Source: DASZZX01 sp036260415 (GTDB taxonomy: Bacteria; Actinomycetota; Nitriliruptoria; Nitriliruptorales; JAHWKO01). From it: a stretch of 37,230 bases of DNA. The DNA lies in NCBI GenBank assembly GCA_036260415.1, contig DASZZX010000025.1:1-37230 (forward strand). Direction: 5' to 3'. Below the pieces are notes generated by a model. That model worked only from the letters and a program-made list of their open reading frames with translations, made no database searches and was not told the origin of the DNA. Shown one piece after another: positions 14,621-25,388 of this stretch (positions within the stretch are counted from its first letter, which is position 1; every line of letters starts with the position of its first letter). The position numbers and the translations under genes were made by a program.

Positions 14621-14645
14621 CGGGCCGGACCAGAGGAGGTGCACC

Positions 14646-16600
<1,955 letters not shown>

Positions 16601-16604
<4 letters not shown>

Positions 16605-17212
16605 CGTCGGATGCGGTGCAGGGGGACGCGGCGGCGGAGCCGGCCCGCGGCACCGTCGTGCGGACCCCGGCCGCCGACCAGCCGGAGCCGCCGGACGGTC
16701 TGCAGCGGCTGTGGGCACCGTGGCGTCACGGGTACGTCGCGGGCGGCGAGCCGGTGGAGGGTTGCCCGTTCTGTGTGCTGCCGGGGCGCGGTCCCGACCG
16801 CGACCACGACAGCCTGATCCTGCACCGCGGCGACCGCTGCTACGTGATCTTCAACGCCTACCCGTACAACCCCGGCCACCTGATGGTGGTGCCGTTCGCG
16901 CACCTCGCGCAGCTCGAGGACCTCGACGAGCCGGCCGCGGCGGAGCTGTGGCGCCTGGGGCGACGCGCTGTGGCGGTGCTGCGCGACCGCCTCCGAGCGG
17001 AGGGCGTCAACCTGGGGATGAACCTGGGGAGGGCATCCGGTGCGGGCATCGCCGAGCACCTGCACCTCCACGTGGTCCCACGCTGGGTGGGGGACACCAA
17101 CTTCGTGTCGGTGGTCGGGGCGACGCGGATCCTGCCCCGAGCGCTGGAGGAGATGTACGACGAGCTGGCGGGCGGCTTCACGGGCCGGGTCGCTCCCGCC
17201 GACGCCACCTGA
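16601..17212 (+). CDS. HIT-family nucleotide phosphorylase/hydrolase
   Basis: Protein of 203 residues, with a start overlapping thrS by 4 bases (GTGA). The histidine triad is HLHLHVVPRW (153-162), with H155 as the expected catalytic residue. A CPFC pair (55-58) and YPYNPGHLMVVPFAH are as in the mycobacterial Ap4A phosphorylase Rv2613c. That enzyme occupies the same place between thrS and pgsA. Expected role: breakdown of Ap4A-type dinucleotides, which aminoacyl-tRNA synthetases make as by-products. In this genome the block is then interrupted by the convergent EF-G-like gene. Confidence 0.93.
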
Positions 17213-17216
17213 ACGG

Positions 17217-17240
17217 CCCCGCCGGCGCCTGGCCGGCGGG
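17217..17240. terminator. Strong GC hairpin between convergent genes
   Basis: CCCGCCGGC and GCCGGCGGG form a 9-bp stem with a 5-base loop, starting just after the HIT gene stop. There is no T-tract. It could end the thrS operon and block read-through into the convergent EF-G-like gene. Confidence 0.6.
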
Positions 17241-17361
17241 CCTGCGGTCGACGCGGGCAGGGTCGGGGACGGGAAGGCACGTGCCGGGCACCGGGCGCCG
17301 CCTCGTACCGACGCGCGCGTTCGCTACGCGCCCCCGTCCCTGCTCGGGACCCGCCTGGGGA

Positions 17362-19410
17362 TCAGTCGGCGGAACGAGCCTCGGCGACGATCCGCTGGCT
17401 GACGTGCTCGGGCACGTCCTCGTGGTGGTGGTAGCGCATCGCGACGGTGCCGCGCCCGCTGGTCAGCGCGCGCAGCTCCGCGACGTAGGTCAACATCTCG
17501 GTTTCGGGCACCTGCGCGTGGATCATCGCTCGGCCGGGACCGGCCGGGTCCGTTCCGAGGATGCGGCCGCGTCGCGACGAGAGGTCGCCCATCACGTCCC
17601 CCGTCAGCTCGTCGGGCACCGACACGTCGACCTCGAGGATCGGCTCGAGCAGCTTGACCCCGGCCTCCTCGGCCGCGTCCTTGAACGCGAGGATGCCGGC
17701 CATCTGGAAGGCCATGTCGGACGAGTCGACCGAGTGGTGCTTGCCGTCGAACAGCCGGCACTTGACGTCGACCATCGGGTAGCCCGCCAGGACGCCGCGC
17801 TGGATCGCCTCCAGCACCCCCTTCTCGACGGACGGGATGAACTGGTTGGGGATCACACCGCCGACGATGGCGTCCTCGAACACGAACCCCTCGCCACGCG
17901 GCAACGGCTCCACCTCGATGTGGGCGATGCCGTACTGGCCGTGCCCACCGGTCTGCTTGACGTGACGCCCCAGCCCTTGCGCCCTGCCCCTGAGCGTCTC
18001 GCGGTAGGCGATCTTCGGTGGTGCGTGGGTCACCCCCACGCCGAACTTGCGTTGCAGCCGCTTGATCGTGACGTCCACGTGCGTGGGCCCGTAGGCGCGC
18101 AGCAGGAGCTGGTGGGTCACGGGGTCTCGTTCGATCCTGACCGAGCGGTCCTCCTCGGCGATGCGTGCCAGGCCGGTCGACAGCTTCTCCTCGTCCCCGG
18201 CGCTGGCCGGCTGCACCGCCACACGGAAGTACGGCTCCGGCGGCTCGACCGTGTCCAGCATTCCAGGCTCCGAGCCCCTGGTGTGCAGCACGTCGCCGGT
18301 GTCCACGTCGTCGAGCTTGGCGACCGCCGCGACGTCGCCCGCCGCCGCGGTCGACACCGGCAGCTGGTCTTTGCCCTGCAGCGTGAACAGCTGGTGCAGG
18401 CGCAGCTCCTTGCCCGTGCGTGCGTTCACCAGGTTGTCGTCGGCCTTGAGGGTCCCGCGGACGACACGCAGCACGTTGATGCGGCCGACGTAGGGGTCCG
18501 AGAACGTCTTGGCGATCGTCACGGCCGTGGGCCCGTCCAGGGAGGTGCCACGCGCCGCGGCGATGTCCGCCGGTGACGGGCACTCCTCGATCAGGAAGTC
18601 GGCGAGCATCTGCACGCCGATCCCCTGTCCGGCCGCGCCGCAGAGGACCGGGAAGAAGTTGGCGCGGGCGATGCCCCGGGCGAACACACCCGCGAGCTCC
18701 TTCGCGTCGGGCACGTCGCCCTCCAGGTAGCGCTCGAGCAGGTCGTCGTCGTTCTCGACGATGGCCTCGACGAGGAACTCGCGGTTGCGCTCCGCCTGTG
18801 CGCGACGCTCCGCGGGCACCTCCTCCTCGACCCGCTTGCCGTCCTTCAGCTCCACGGCGGTGAAGTGCAGAAGGTCGATCACCCCGGTGAAGTCGCGCTC
18901 CACGCCGATCGGCATCTCGAAGGGAGCCAGCGCCTTGCCGTAAAGCCCGCGGAGCTCGTCGATGTTGCGCTGGTAGACGGCGTTCTCCTTGTCCAGCTTG
19001 TTGAGGAACACCACGCGGGGCAGCGACAGCCGCGCGCAGGCCGCCCACAGCTCCTCGTGCTGGGGCTGCACACCGGTCGCGGCGTCCACGACGAAAACGG
19101 CCACGTCGGCTGCGATCAGCGCCGGGTAAGCGTCGCCGACCGCCTCCGCGCCGCCGGGCGCGTCGAGCAGGTTGATCTTGTGACCCTTCCACGGGATCGC
19201 CGCCATCGCCAAGCTCAGCGAGTGGTGGCGATCCTGCTCCTCCGGCTCGAAGTCGAGCGCCGCCGTGCCCGCGTCCGTACTCCCACGCCGGTTGATCACC
19301 CCGGCCGCCGCGAGCAGCGACTCCGCCAGCGTGGTCTTCCCCGTCCCCGTGTGCCCGAGCAGCAGCACGTTGCGGAGCTTGTCGGTGGGGACGCTGAGAT
19401 CCTTCGACAC
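17362..19410 (-). CDS. Elongation factor G-like GTPase (FusA2 type)
   Basis: Translational GTPase paralogue of 682 residues. G1 is GHTGTGKT (19-26). G3 is DAPGG (83-87), with Gly where canonical EF-G has the catalytic His of DTPGH. G4 is NKLD (137-140). Domain II, III and IV features follow (GRINVLRVVRG; RETLRG; HGQYGIAHIEVEPL; GYPMVDVKCRLFDGKHHSVDSSDMAF) and the end is the domain V pattern (LTSGRGTVAMRYHHHEDVP). This is the EF-G-2/FusA2 group found beside true EF-G in many actinobacteria; its role is not settled. The GTG at 19410 has GGGAGG 8 bases upstream; the frame extends further but without support. It is convergent with the HIT gene and divergent from pgsA. Confidence 0.92.
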   Translation of the reverse strand: MSKDLSVPTDKLRNVLLLGHTGTGKTTLAESLLAAAGVINRRGSTDAGTAALDFEPEEQDRHHSLSLAMAAIPWKGHKINLLDAPGGAEAVGDAYPALIAADVAVFVVDAATGVQPQHEELWAACARLSLPRVVFLNKLDKENAVYQRNIDELRGLYGKALAPFEMPIGVERDFTGVIDLLHFTAVELKDGKRVEEEVPAERRAQAERNREFLVEAIVENDDDLLERYLEGDVPDAKELAGVFARGIARANFFPVLCGAAGQGIGVQMLADFLIEECPSPADIAAARGTSLDGPTAVTIAKTFSDPYVGRINVLRVVRGTLKADDNLVNARTGKELRLHQLFTLQGKDQLPVSTAAAGDVAAVAKLDDVDTGDVLHTRGSEPGMLDTVEPPEPYFRVAVQPASAGDEEKLSTGLARIAEEDRSVRIERDPVTHQLLLRAYGPTHVDVTIKRLQRKFGVGVTHAPPKIAYRETLRGRAQGLGRHVKQTGGHGQYGIAHIEVEPLPRGEGFVFEDAIVGGVIPNQFIPSVEKGVLEAIQRGVLAGYPMVDVKCRLFDGKHHSVDSSDMAFQMAGILAFKDAAEEAGVKLLEPILEVDVSVPDELTGDVMGDLSSRRGRILGTDPAGPGRAMIHAQVPETEMLTYVAELRALTSGRGTVAMRYHHHEDVPEHVSQRIVAEARSAD

Positions 19411-19492
19411 GGTACGAACCTCCCGGCGGCCGCTCACCGCGACGAGCGGCCGCGAACGTCTGACCTGTGCCTTCGCCGCGGCGGGGTCGCCC

Positions 19493-19498
19493 ATGCTA
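19493..19498 (-). promoter_or_regulatory. -10 element of the EF-G-like gene
   Basis: TAGCAT on the minus strand, about 83 bases before the GTG at 19410. Confidence 0.45.
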
Positions 19499-19598
19499 GG
19501 GCGGCGCCCGGCTCGGTGGGGGCGCGCGCGGCTGTTGGTCGACGGACGCGCTCGCGAGCGGACGGTGGGACTCCTTGCACGGCTCTCGGACGGCTCCG

Positions 19599-19604
19599 TA
19601 CCGT
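19599..19604 (+). promoter_or_regulatory. -10 element of the pgsA-acyltransferase-pimA operon
   Basis: TACCGT, 45 bases before the chosen ATG at 19649. Confidence 0.4.
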
Positions 19605-19648
19605 CGGGGCACCGGGACCGGCCGTGATCGGGGGAGGTGGGCGCGCGC

Positions 19649-20251
19649 ATGACGCTGGACTCGCGGGGACGCAGCGTCGTGGCGCGCATCGTGGACCCCA
19701 TCGGTGCCGTCCTGGCGCGGCTGGGGATCACCGCCAACGGGCTGACCACGATGGGGTTGCTGCTCACCGCCGTGGCCGCCGCCCTGGTGGCGTCGGGCCG
19801 GCTGACGGCCGGGGGCTGGGTGCTGCTCGCGGGAGGACTGGGCGACACGCTCGACGGACCAGTCGCCCGCGCCCGCGGCGAGGTGAGCGTGGCCGGTGGC
19901 TTCTACGACTCGGTCGCCGACCGCATCTCCGACGGGATGATCGTGGCGGCGGTGGCGTGGGCGGTCCGCGATGATCCGCTCACGTTCGCGGCGGCCGCCA
20001 CCGTCCTGATCGCCGCCCAGGTCACCAGCTACGTGCGGGCGAAGGCCGAGTCGCTGGGGACGTCCTGCGCGGTCGGTGTGTTCGAGCGCGCCGAGCGCGC
20101 GATCGCGCTCACGGTGGCGCTGGTGTTCCACCGCTGGCTGCTCGTCCCCGTCCTGTGGGTGCTCGCGCTGGGCACGGCGGCCACGGTGGTCCAGCGGATC
20201 GTGCACGTCCTGCGCAAGCTCGACCGGCGCCCCGTGGGAGCTGCCGAGTGA
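19649..20251 (+). CDS. pgsA: CDP-alcohol phosphatidyltransferase, likely phosphatidylinositol-phosphate synthase
   Basis: Membrane enzyme of 200 residues that joins CDP-diacylglycerol to inositol phosphate to make the PI headgroup. The family motif D66xxD69G70xxA73R74-x8-G83xxxD87xxxD91 is complete. Several hydrophobic helices follow. The ATG at 19649 is preceded by GGGGAGG; a GTG at 19637 is also open but overlaps that site. The next two genes build PI mannosides, and the order equals Rv2612c-Rv2611c-Rv2610c of M. tuberculosis, which supports inositol phosphate rather than glycerol phosphate as acceptor. The stop overlaps the acyltransferase start. Confidence 0.92.
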   Translation: MTLDSRGRSVVARIVDPIGAVLARLGITANGLTTMGLLLTAVAAALVASGRLTAGGWVLLAGGLGDTLDGPVARARGEVSVAGGFYDSVADRISDGMIVAAVAWAVRDDPLTFAAAATVLIAAQVTSYVRAKAESLGTSCAVGVFERAERAIALTVALVFHRWLLVPVLWVLALGTAATVVQRIVHVLRKLDRRPVGAAE

Positions 20252-21195
20252 GCGAGCTCAGCGACCTGCCTGCGGCGCCGCGCTTGACCGGACGTCGGTG
20301 GGTCACCTACCTGGGGTACCTCACCCTGTGGGAGGCCGCCGCCCGCATGCCTGGGCCGGTCGCCTGGCGTCTGCCGGCATCGGTGGGGGACCTGTGGCAC
20401 CGCTTCGCACCCGACGAGCAGCGCCGCCAGGTGCGCGCCAACCTCGCCCGCGCCGCAGGTCACCCCCCCGACGGTGACCTGGACCGGCTGGTACGGGACG
20501 CCTACCGGTCGTACGCGCGTTACTGGTTGGACTCCTTCCGCGTGCACACCCTCGACCCCGACGACGTCCGTGCCCGCACCGAGGACGTCGGCACCGGCGT
20601 GGTCGACGAGGTGCGAGCGGACGGGCGCGGCGCCATCCTCGTCACCGGCCACCTCGGGTCGTGGGAGGTTGGGGCCTTCTTCTCGACCGAGCGTGGTTGG
20701 CGACTGACCGTGGTCGCCGAGGTGGTCGAACCGCGCCCGCTGTTCGAGCGGTTCGTGCGGCTGCGACGCGGACTCGGCCTTGGGGTCGTCCCGCTGGTGC
20801 GGGGCGGCGACATGCTGTCGCGGCTCGAGGCGGTCGTGCGCGACGGAGGGACCGCCACGCTGCTCGGCGACCGCGACCTCACCGGGAAGGGACCGGTCGT
20901 GAGCTTCTTCGGCGAGCCCTGCCGGCTGCCGCCGGGGCCGGCCGCGCTAGCTCGGCGGACGGGCCGGCCCGTGGTGCCCGGCGCCTTCTTCACCACGCCC
21001 CGCGGCTGGCGCGCACGCGCGCACGAGCCGGTCGACATCGCACGCCTCGACGTGGAGCAGGGCACCCAGCGGGTGGCGCACGCTCTGGAGCAGCTGATCG
21101 GGGAGGCGCCGGAGCAGTGGCACGTCTTCGTCCCCAACTGGCTGGCGGACCGCGAGCCGGACCACCCCGCGGTCGCTGACGCACGGGGCGGCTGA
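20248..21195 (+). CDS. Phosphatidylinositol mannoside acyltransferase (PatA-like)
   Basis: Protein of 315 residues of the LpxL/HtrB lysophospholipid acyltransferase fold. The HxxxxE active-site motif is H135-E140 in TGHLGSWE. Further blocks are LLGDRDLTGKGPVVSFFGEPCRLPPGPAALA and VPGAFF. In mycobacteria the homologue in this place (Rv2611c) puts a palmitoyl chain on the mannose of PIM1 or PIM2 at the inner face of the membrane. The GTG start overlaps the pgsA stop (GTGA), so the genes are coupled. The context makes PIM the likely substrate. Confidence 0.92.
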   Translation: MSELSDLPAAPRLTGRRWVTYLGYLTLWEAAARMPGPVAWRLPASVGDLWHRFAPDEQRRQVRANLARAAGHPPDGDLDRLVRDAYRSYARYWLDSFRVHTLDPDDVRARTEDVGTGVVDEVRADGRGAILVTGHLGSWEVGAFFSTERGWRLTVVAEVVEPRPLFERFVRLRRGLGLGVVPLVRGGDMLSRLEAVVRDGGTATLLGDRDLTGKGPVVSFFGEPCRLPPGPAALARRTGRPVVPGAFFTTPRGWRARAHEPVDIARLDVEQGTQRVAHALEQLIGEAPEQWHVFVPNWLADREPDHPAVADARGG

Positions 21196-21198
21196 GCG

Positions 21199-22347
21199 AT
21201 GCGAGTGGCGTTGGTCTGTCCCTACGACCTGGCCGAGCCGGGGGGTGTGCAGGCGCACGTGCAGCACCTGGCGGACCGGCTGCGATCCTTCGGCGACGAG
21301 GTCGTCGTGGTCGCTCCCACGACCGACTCGTCCGCCGGTGTGCTTCCGGCCGGCGGTTCGTGGCGCATCCCGTTCAACGGGTCGCTCGCGCCGGTGGCGT
21401 ACTCCCCGCGGCAGGTGCAGCGTGCGCTCGGCGCGCTGCGGCGGTTCCGACCCGACGTGGTGCACGTCCACGAACCCGGGGCGCCGCTGCTCTCCCTGCT
21501 CGCGTCGTTGAAGGGCCCCCGCCCCATGGTCGGCACCTTCCACGCCTGGTCGGACCGGGACCTCGCCTACCGGATCGCTCGTCCGGTGGTGCGGCGGGCG
21601 GCCGTCCGGCTGGACGCCCGCATCGCGGTGAGCGCGGCTGCGCTGCGGTACCACGCCGATGCGCTCGACCTGCCGGCTGGTTCCTTCCGGGAGATCCCCA
21701 ACGGCGTGGACGTGCACCGGTTCGCCGAGGCCGCCCCCCTCACGGAACTCACGGCCGACGGCCCCCCGACGCTGCTGTTCGTCGGCCGGCTCGAGCGGCG
21801 CAAGGGCCTGGAGGAGTTGGTGCGGGCCTTCGTGCAGCTGAAGGCGCACCGCCCGAGCCTGCGGTTGCTCGTGGTTGGCGAGGGCCCCGAACGTGACCGC
21901 TGTCAGGCGCTGCTCCCCGCCCGGCTGCGCGAGTCGGTGGCCTTCCTGGGTCGCGTCCACCAGGCCGACCTGCCACGCTTGTACGCCTCCGCCGACGTGT
22001 TCGTGGCGCCGTCGTTGGGCGGCGAGTCGTTCGGTGTGGTGCTGCTGGAGGCGATGGCAGCCGGCACACCGGTCGTGGCCAGCTCCATCCCCGGTTACCG
22101 CAGCGTGCTGCGCGACGGGATCGACGGCCGGCTGGTGCCTCCCGGCGACGCGCGGGGGTTGGCCGCCGCGGTCGCGGCGCTGCTCGACAACCCCGCACTG
22201 CGCGGGGCGATGAGCACCTCGGCGCGCGAGGCCGTGCGAGCCTACGACTGGGAGGTCGTGACCCGACGGCTGCGTCAGGTGTACCGGGAGGTCAGCGGCG
22301 AGGCCGGCGGCGATCCCGCGCCCGCATGGCCCGCAAACGACCTTTGA
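21199..22347 (+). CDS. pimA: Phosphatidylinositol alpha-mannosyltransferase
   Basis: GT-B, family 4 glycosyltransferase of 382 residues that transfers mannose from GDP-mannose to phosphatidylinositol. Visible features: CPYDLAEPGGVQAHV with the GG loop (15-16), H115 in GTFHAW, the donor phosphate residues R197 and K202 (GRLERRKG), and the E276-x7-E284 motif in GGESFGVVLLEAMAAG. Length and motifs match mycobacterial PimA. It starts 3 bases after the acyltransferase stop and closes the PIM operon. Confidence 0.95.
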   Translation: MRVALVCPYDLAEPGGVQAHVQHLADRLRSFGDEVVVVAPTTDSSAGVLPAGGSWRIPFNGSLAPVAYSPRQVQRALGALRRFRPDVVHVHEPGAPLLSLLASLKGPRPMVGTFHAWSDRDLAYRIARPVVRRAAVRLDARIAVSAAALRYHADALDLPAGSFREIPNGVDVHRFAEAAPLTELTADGPPTLLFVGRLERRKGLEELVRAFVQLKAHRPSLRLLVVGEGPERDRCQALLPARLRESVAFLGRVHQADLPRLYASADVFVAPSLGGESFGVVLLEAMAAGTPVVASSIPGYRSVLRDGIDGRLVPPGDARGLAAAVAALLDNPALRGAMSTSAREAVRAYDWEVVTRRLRQVYREVSGEAGGDPAPAWPANDL

Positions 22348-22461
22348 TCGTGGTCGGCGCACGTCCACTCAGGGCCGTGGTCCGCACCGGCCGATCACGC
22401 GGACGACCACGGGGCACCGCGCCGCAGCCGGCGCGACGACGGCCGCCCGCCGCCGGCCCGG

Positions 22462-22467
22462 TAGCGT
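22462..22467 (+). promoter_or_regulatory. -10 element of the DUF3048 lipoprotein gene
   Basis: TAGCGT, about 70 bases before the GTG at 22536. Confidence 0.45.
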
Positions 22468-22535
22468 GTGCGCCCGCCTGCGGTCCTCCGGCTGCAGGCC
22501 GCTCTCTCCCACCAGATCGATGCCAGGGGTCTGCA

Positions 22536-23588
22536 GTGCCGCGACGCGTCCTTCTCGTCCTCGGCCTGCTGGCGGCGGCCGCTCTGCTCGTCTCCGCCTG
22601 CGGTGGAGCCCCCTCCACGGAGGACGCGGACGCCCGTCCCAGCGCGGCCCCGACGCCGACCCCCGACGTGGTGGTCGCTCCGCTGACCGGCGAGCGCGTC
22701 GAGGACGTGGCCGTGGCCTCCCGTCCAGTGGTGGCGGCGAAGATCGAGAACGCCCCCGCTGCTCGCCCCCAGGCGGGTCTCGATGACGCCGACGTGGTGT
22801 TCGAGGAACTGACCGAAGGCGGCATCACGCGCTTCGTCGCGCTGTTCCAGAGCCGCGTCCCGCCCCTGGTCGGACCCGTCCGCTCGGGGCGCCCGGAGGA
22901 CGCCGCGCTGCTGGCCGCCTACCGGCCGTTGCTGTTCATGTCGGGTGCGCGACCTGACGTGCTCGACCGCCTGGGTGCCGCGGGGGTCGCGTTCCACGAG
23001 GAGGACGGAGAGGTGCTGTACCGCGACCGCAGCCGCAGGTCGCCCCACAACGTGTTCGCGGTCGGCGAGGACCTGTTCCGCACCGCCGTCGAACGGGTCG
23101 GCGGAGCGTCCACGGTCGGCTGGCGGTTCGACCCCGCGCAGCCCGACGGGGCGGTCGTCTGTGGGGACCCGTGCGAGCAGGATCCGGGCGCGGCGATCAC
23201 CGTCGCGATGTCGCACGTCTCGGAGACCACCTTCACGTACGACCCTGCGGCAGGCGTCTACCGCCGTCTGCAGGACGGACAACCACAGGTCCTGACGGGC
23301 GCGGGCGCGGTCGGAGCCGCCAACGTGGTGGTCCTGGCGACCGAGGTCACCGATGGCGGCTGCTGCGACGTCGCCGGCAACCGCCTCTCGGAGACCCGCA
23401 CGGTCGGCACCGGTCGTGCCGTCGTCCTGCGCGACGGACAGCGCTACGAGGCGACGTGGACGAAGACGGGCCCGTCGGACCACCTCGCGATCACCGGCGC
23501 GGACGGCCAGTCGTTCGCCTTCAAGCCCGGCCCGACCTGGATCGTGCTCGCACCGCACGCCGCGGTCCCCGCAACCGCCCCGGGGTAG
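22536..23588 (+). CDS. DUF3048 (YerB-like) lipoprotein
   Basis: Protein of 350 residues. The GTG at 22536 has AGGGG 6 bases upstream and gives a lipoprotein signal (VLLVLGLLAAAALLVSAC). A short Pro/Thr linker leads into the DUF3048 N-terminal domain (VVAAKIENAPAARPQAGL, DADVVFEELTEGGITRF, PLVGPVRSGRPEDAAL) and the C-terminal domain (SDHLAITGADGQSFAFKPGPTW). The family is widespread in Gram-positive bacteria and has no settled function. It should be tethered outside the membrane by the Lgt pathway. In M. tuberculosis the same interval holds other genes, so this is a lineage-specific neighbour. Confidence 0.9.
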   Translation: MPRRVLLVLGLLAAAALLVSACGGAPSTEDADARPSAAPTPTPDVVVAPLTGERVEDVAVASRPVVAAKIENAPAARPQAGLDDADVVFEELTEGGITRFVALFQSRVPPLVGPVRSGRPEDAALLAAYRPLLFMSGARPDVLDRLGAAGVAFHEEDGEVLYRDRSRRSPHNVFAVGEDLFRTAVERVGGASTVGWRFDPAQPDGAVVCGDPCEQDPGAAITVAMSHVSETTFTYDPAAGVYRRLQDGQPQVLTGAGAVGAANVVVLATEVTDGGCCDVAGNRLSETRTVGTGRAVVLRDGQRYEATWTKTGPSDHLAITGADGQSFAFKPGPTWIVLAPHAAVPATAPG

Positions 23589-23591
23589 GCT
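23586..23591 (+). promoter_or_regulatory. -10 element of pdxST, overlapping an upstream stop codon
   Basis: TAGGCT. Its first three bases are also the TAG stop of the DUF3048 gene. It is 30 bases before the pdxS ATG. Confidence 0.45.
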
Positions 23592-23621
23592 GGGACGGCT
23601 CGCCGCCAGGACGGGACGGCC

Positions 23622-24545
23622 ATGAGTACCCCCTCCCCACAGACCCCCGAGCGGACCCCCGGACACCTCACCGGCACATCGAAGGTCAAGCGCGGTTTGG
23701 CCGACATGCTCAAGGGCGGCGTCATCATGGACGTCGTGAACGCGGACCAGGCCAGGATCGCGGAGGGGTCGGGCGCGGTCGCGGTGATGGCGCTCGAGCG
23801 TGTCCCCGCCGACATCCGCACACAAGGCGGCGTCGCACGGATGTCGGACCCGGAGATGATCGCGGCCATCCAGCATGCCGTCTCGATCCCGGTCATGGCC
23901 AAGGTGCGGATCGGGCACTTCGCCGAGGCGCAGGTCCTGCAGGCCATCGGCGTCGACTACGTCGACGAGTCCGAGGTGCTGACCCCGGCCGACGAGGAGC
24001 ACCACGTCGACAAGTGGGCGTTCGACGTGCCGTTCGTGTGCGGCGCCACCGACCTGGGTGAGGCGCTGCGGCGCATCGCCGAGGGCGCGGCCATGATCCG
24101 CTCGAAGGGGGAGGCGGGGACCGGCAACATCGTCGAGGCGGTGCGCCACATCCGGCGCATCACCGGCGAGATCCGCCGGCTCAGCGGGTTGCGCGGGGAG
24201 GAGCTGTACGCGTCCGCCAAGCAGCTGGGCGCCCCCGAGCCGCTCGTCCGCGAGGTTGCCGAGACGGGGCGCCTGCCGGTGGTGCTGTTCACGGCCGGAG
24301 GGGTCGCGACCCCGGCTGACGCCGCCCTGGTGATGCAGCTGGGCTCCGACGGGGTGTTCGTCGGTTCGGGCATCTTCAAGGCCGCCGATCCCGAGCGTCG
24401 GGCGCGGGCCATTGTGGAGGCCACCACCAACTTCGATGACCCCGAGGTCGTCGCCAAGGTGTCGCGCGGGCTGGGGGAGGCCATGCGCGGGCAGGACGTG
24501 GCCAGCCTCACGTCAGCCGAACGGCTGGCTCAGCGGGGCTGGTAG
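23622..24545 (+). CDS. pdxS: Pyridoxal 5'-phosphate synthase lyase subunit
   Basis: TIM-barrel subunit of 307 residues that forms PLP from ribose 5-phosphate, glyceraldehyde 3-phosphate and ammonia supplied by PdxT. Expected residues are visible: D37 (VIMDVVN), the imine lysine K94 (PVMAKVRIGHF), the second lysine K161 (MIRSKGEAGTGN), and the phosphate loops FTAGGVATPADAA and DGVFVGSGIF. Conservation with the family is very high through the length. It is followed after 2 bases by pdxT. Confidence 0.98.
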   Translation: MSTPSPQTPERTPGHLTGTSKVKRGLADMLKGGVIMDVVNADQARIAEGSGAVAVMALERVPADIRTQGGVARMSDPEMIAAIQHAVSIPVMAKVRIGHFAEAQVLQAIGVDYVDESEVLTPADEEHHVDKWAFDVPFVCGATDLGEALRRIAEGAAMIRSKGEAGTGNIVEAVRHIRRITGEIRRLSGLRGEELYASAKQLGAPEPLVREVAETGRLPVVLFTAGGVATPADAALVMQLGSDGVFVGSGIFKAADPERRARAIVEATTNFDDPEVVAKVSRGLGEAMRGQDVASLTSAERLAQRGW

Positions 24546-24547
24546 GT

Positions 24548-25258
24548 GTGACGTCCCGCGCTTCCCCCGAGTGGGTTCCGGGGGAGCGGCTGACCCGTCA
24601 GCGCCCGCCCGAGCCCGAGCCGCCCGAGGACGCTCCCACCATCGGCGTGCTGGCCCTCCAAGGCAACGTGCTCGAGCACCTGAGGGCGCTGCGGGAAGCA
24701 GGGGCCCGCGCCGTCCGCGTGCGCCGGCCGGCCGACGTCGAAGGCCTCGATGGCCTGGTGATCCCCGGTGGGGAGTCCACCACGATCGGCCGGCTGCTCG
24801 ACCTCGCCGGCCTGTCGGAGCCGCTGCAGGGCCTGGTCGCCGCGGGCTTGCCGGCCTTCGGGACCTGCGCCGGGATGATCCTGCTGTCGGACTCGCTCGA
24901 TCAGGAGCGCCCGCAGCCTCTGCTGGGCGGCCTGCACGTCGTCACCCGCCGCAATGCGTTCGGGCGCCAGCTCGAGTCCTTCGAGACCGACCTGGACGTG
25001 ACCGGGCTGGATGGCGGACCGCTGCACGCCGTGTTCATCCGCGCCCCGTGGGTGCAGCGTGCCGGCGACGATGTCGAGGTGCTCGCCGAGGTGGACGGGC
25101 ATCCGGTGCTGGTGCGCCAGGGCTACCTGCTGGCCGCTGCCTTCCACCCGGAGCTGACCGACGACCGGCGGCTGCACCGCGCGTTCGTGACGCTCGTCCG
25201 GCAGGCCCGCGACGCGCGCCGGGTGGCCGCGGACGCGGCCGGGGAAAGGCCGGGCTGA
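24548..25258 (+). CDS. pdxT: Pyridoxal 5'-phosphate synthase glutaminase subunit
   Basis: Class I glutamine amidotransferase of 236 residues that feeds ammonia to PdxS. GGES (74-77), nucleophile C107 in GTCAGM, and H200/E202 in AFHPEL complete the triad. About 30 extra residues rich in Pro and Glu precede the usual start of the family fold (TIGVLALQGN). The GTG at 24548 is the only start close to pdxS, and no later start spares the first beta strand. Confidence 0.96.
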   Translation: MTSRASPEWVPGERLTRQRPPEPEPPEDAPTIGVLALQGNVLEHLRALREAGARAVRVRRPADVEGLDGLVIPGGESTTIGRLLDLAGLSEPLQGLVAAGLPAFGTCAGMILLSDSLDQERPQPLLGGLHVVTRRNAFGRQLESFETDLDVTGLDGGPLHAVFIRAPWVQRAGDDVEVLAEVDGHPVLVRQGYLLAAAFHPELTDDRRLHRAFVTLVRQARDARRVAADAAGERPG

Positions 25259-25286
25259 CAGGGAGGCTCGGGGCGGCCGGCCTCTC

Positions 25287-25334
25287 GGATCTTGCGTGCT
25301 CGCGGTCGCCGGTGACCGCAGCCACGCACGATCG
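25287..25334 (+). repeat. Dispersed palindromic element, copy E
   Basis: 48 bases between pdxT and yebC: GGATCTTGCGTGCTCG, then core GGTCGCCGGTGACC, then GCAGCCACGCACGATCG. It ends 17 bases before the yebC -10 and so may cover the -35 position. Confidence 0.8.
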
Positions 25335-25351
25335 AGGAGGGGACCTGACAG

Positions 25352-25357
25352 TACCCT
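25352..25357 (+). promoter_or_regulatory. -10 element of yebC
   Basis: TACCCT, 31 bases before the ATG at 25389. Confidence 0.45.
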
Positions 25358-25388
25358 GACCGCTGGGGAGGCGGCTCGGGAGGTCACC

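Noticed and set aside
14548..14645. T-box leader for thrS
   Set aside because: The -10 element lies only 25 bases before the start, leaving no room for a T-box, and no specifier or antiterminator pattern is visible.
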